NCBI GenBank assembly: GCA_001838165.1
Contig: KV835907.1
Span: 1 to 7,075 of the forward strand
Reading direction: 5' to 3'
DNA length: 7,075 nucleotides
From: Actinomyces sp. HMSC035G02
GTDB taxonomy: Bacteria; Actinomycetota; Actinomycetes; Actinomycetales; Actinomycetaceae
In this document: positions 5,716-7,075 of the stretch, piece after piece
How positions within the stretch are numbered: position 1 is the stretch's first letter
Layout of the letters: each line of letters begins with the position of its first letter
Made by a program: the position numbers and the translations under genes
Notes under the pieces: generated by a model
Told to the model about the DNA's origin: nothing
Seen by the model: only the letters and a program-made list of their open reading frames with translations
Databases searched by the model: none

Positions 5716-5750
5716 ACGCGGGTGGGAAGACATGGTCTTCCCACCCGCGT
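5716..5750 (+). terminator. Stem-loop terminator after the second surface-protein gene
   Basis: A perfect 16-bp stem, 5716-5731 with 5735-5750 (ACGCGGGTGGGAAGAC arm), closes an ATG loop 61 nt after the stop codon and is followed by GTTCTATG. The spacing and the preceding GTGAGTGC motif resemble the 3' flank of the first paralogue, so the ancestral duplication may have included the terminator. Confidence 0.8.
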
Positions 5751-5776
5751 GTTCTATGTGCGTGAGTTGGCGTGCT

Positions 5777-5804
5777 GAGTGTTGGTGACATGTCACCAAC
5801 ACTC
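5777..5804. repeat. 28-bp perfect palindrome between convergent genes
   Basis: GAGTGTTGGTGACA is followed directly by its own reverse complement with no spacer. It lies 27 bp after the terminator of the second surface-protein gene and 102 bp after the stop codon of the glucosidase gene on the other strand. It may be the stem of a terminator for the - strand gene, although no T-run follows on that strand, or a symmetric protein-binding site. Confidence 0.6.
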
Positions 5805-5906
5805 GTGTAGAGAGGGCCCCGGTCGTTCGGTGATGGTTGGGTGCTGGAAACAGCTCAGCGCCGGCTCGCAGTGAACCCGCCGCTGCGTCGGGCGGCCCTC
5901 GGCGGT

Positions 5907-7075
5907 CTAGTCGGTAAGGAGATACACCCGAGCCTCCCATGGCCTCATTGGCGTGGTAACCGTGGGTTCGCTCTGTATGTGGTCGCCGGCCGCATCTGTC
6001 TTGACGAATGACGCGTCCGTATTGCCCAGGTAGAGGCGCCACGGCAACGATGCCACGGCCTCGTCCTCGGGGGAGAACAGGGGAGCGTGGGGCTCCCCCG
6101 ACAGATTGACCATCACGAGGACGTCCGAACCTGGCGCGGCGCGCCGGTAGACGAAGAGCGCGGGCGCTGATGCGTCTATCCGAGTGAACCTTCCATCGGT
6201 CAGTGCAGGGATGGTGTGGCGAGCGCTGATGAGCGCGCGGTAGTACGACAGAACGGACTGAGGATCTTCCGCCTGTACTGCGACGTTAATGTGCTCAGCT
6301 GAAGCGGGTACGTCAATCCACGGGACTGCCTCAGAGAAGCCGGCAGCGGGGGAGGAATCCCACTGCATTGGAGTCCTGCCGTTGTCTCGCGACATCGCGG
6401 CGAGCCCCTCGGGGACCTCGTCAATCCCTAGGCGTTTCATGTACGACACGGATTCGACGTCGCGGAAATCGGCTGCGGCCGTGAAATCACCGCCGAGCAT
6501 ACCGATCTCCTGGCCCTGATAGATGAAGGGGGTGCCGCGCTGCAGGAAATAGGCGGTCGCCAAAGCTGTCGCCGATTCGTACCAGTAGCGCGACGGATCC
6601 CCGAAACGGGACACCGAGCGCGGCTGGTCGTGGTTCTCCAGGTACAGCGCGTTCCATCCGCGCGTCCCGAGCGTGTCCTGCCAGCGAGTGAGAACATCCG
6701 CCAGCTCCCCGGGCGCCAGGCGGCGGGGCGAAAACTTGCCGTTCTCGAGGCCGAGGTTGACGTGCTCGAACTGGATGAGCATGTTGAACTCGCGGCGCTC
6801 GGGATCGCAAAACAGTAGTGCCGTCTCCGGGGACGCGTTCGAGGCCTCGCCGACCGTAAACGACCCCGGATGGTGGTCGAACGTTCGCTCGTGCATCTCC
6901 TGCAGGAATTCATGCAGACGAGGCCCGTCGGCGAAGCACTCGTGGCCGACCCCAAACGGTGGGCGGGGCAACCCGCCATCGGGCAAGCCCGGTAGCTTTG
7001 AAATGACGTCGATCGCGTCGACCCTGAAGCCGTCGACGCCCCGGTCGAGCCACCAGTTCATCATCTCGTAGACGG
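5907..7075 (-). CDS. GH13 alpha-glucosidase (oligo-1,6-glucosidase-like), N-terminus outside window
   Basis: This enzyme hydrolyses terminal alpha-glucosidic bonds in short gluco-oligosaccharides, probably in the cytoplasm. The frame is open to the right edge (VYE precedes the Met at 7064), so the start and roughly the first 200 residues of a typical 550-600-residue enzyme are missing. Counting from that Met, the catalytic set is intact: nucleophile Asp16 in GFRVDAI, acid/base Glu73 in FTVGE, and Asp146 in LENHD. GTPFIYQGQEIGM (177-189) and SRDNGRTPMQWDSSPAAGFS (225-244) are signatures of the GH13_31-type group, and a C-terminal beta domain ends at LLTD with TAG at 5907-5909. Ala follows the nucleophile where strict alpha-1,6 enzymes usually have Val, which hints at alpha-1,4 or mixed specificity. 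The gene converges on the surface-protein gene. A trehalose-phosphate hydrolase is a less likely alternative. Confidence 0.88.
   Translation of the reverse strand, partial: VYEMMNWWLDRGVDGFRVDAIDVISKLPGLPDGGLPRPPFGVGHECFADGPRLHEFLQEMHERTFDHHPGSFTVGEASNASPETALLFCDPERREFNMLIQFEHVNLGLENGKFSPRRLAPGELADVLTRWQDTLGTRGWNALYLENHDQPRSVSRFGDPSRYWYESATALATAYFLQRGTPFIYQGQEIGMLGGDFTAAADFRDVESVSYMKRLGIDEVPEGLAAMSRDNGRTPMQWDSSPAAGFSEAVPWIDVPASAEHINVAVQAEDPQSVLSYYRALISARHTIPALTDGRFTRIDASAPALFVYRRAAPGSDVLVMVNLSGEPHAPLFSPEDEAVASLPWRLYLGNTDASFVKTDAAGDHIQSEPTVTTPMRPWEARVYLLTD

Overview
The window looks like chromosome from a high-GC Gram-positive actinobacterium, most plausibly an Actinomyces/Schaalia-type host-associated species. 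The grounds are strongly G/C-biased third codon positions, AGGAG ribosome binding sites, an LAKTG cell-wall sorting signal (the LAXTG form used by class E-type sortases of high-GC Gram-positives), DUF5979-like surface domains and stem-loop terminators with weak T-tracts. The species assignment is inference.

Layout. Positions 1-1440 hold no convincing gene. They are packed with long, mostly imperfect inverted repeats and short direct repeats: a UUCG-capped hairpin at 115-144, a bulged hairpin at 265-299, an AT-type repeat family at 407-526, arms at 636-652/698-714, 988-1011/1043-1066 and 1104-1126/1157-1179, and 20-bp tandem units at 897-963. A related 24-bp motif lies in opposite orientation near each edge of this block (43-66 and 1261-1284). 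Next come two tandem paralogous genes on the + strand, 1600-3234 (544 aa) and 3858-5654 (598 aa). Each encodes a secreted, sortase-anchored surface protein, each has its own candidate promoter, and each ends in a long perfect stem-loop terminator. The 623-bp gap between them becomes AT-rich just ahead of the second gene. A third, convergent gene on the - strand (5907 to the right edge, cut by the window) encodes the C-terminal two thirds of a GH13 alpha-glucosidase. A 28-bp perfect palindrome (5777-5804) lies between the convergent genes.

Function. The two surface proteins share one plan: signal peptide, two Ig-like adhesin-type domains with four conserved cysteines, a DUF5979/CnaB-like stalk domain with a plausible Lys-Glu-Asn isopeptide triad, a Pro-rich wall-spanning segment, and LAKTG plus a membrane helix and basic tail. 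They differ most in the wall-spanning segment, which in the second protein is expanded into a Pro-Thr tract and SESPKP-type repeats. They look like duplicated adhesins or pilin-like stalk proteins, each transcribed alone. No sortase or other pilus gene is visible here. The glucosidase is probably a neighbour with an unrelated metabolic role (alpha-gluco-oligosaccharide breakdown).
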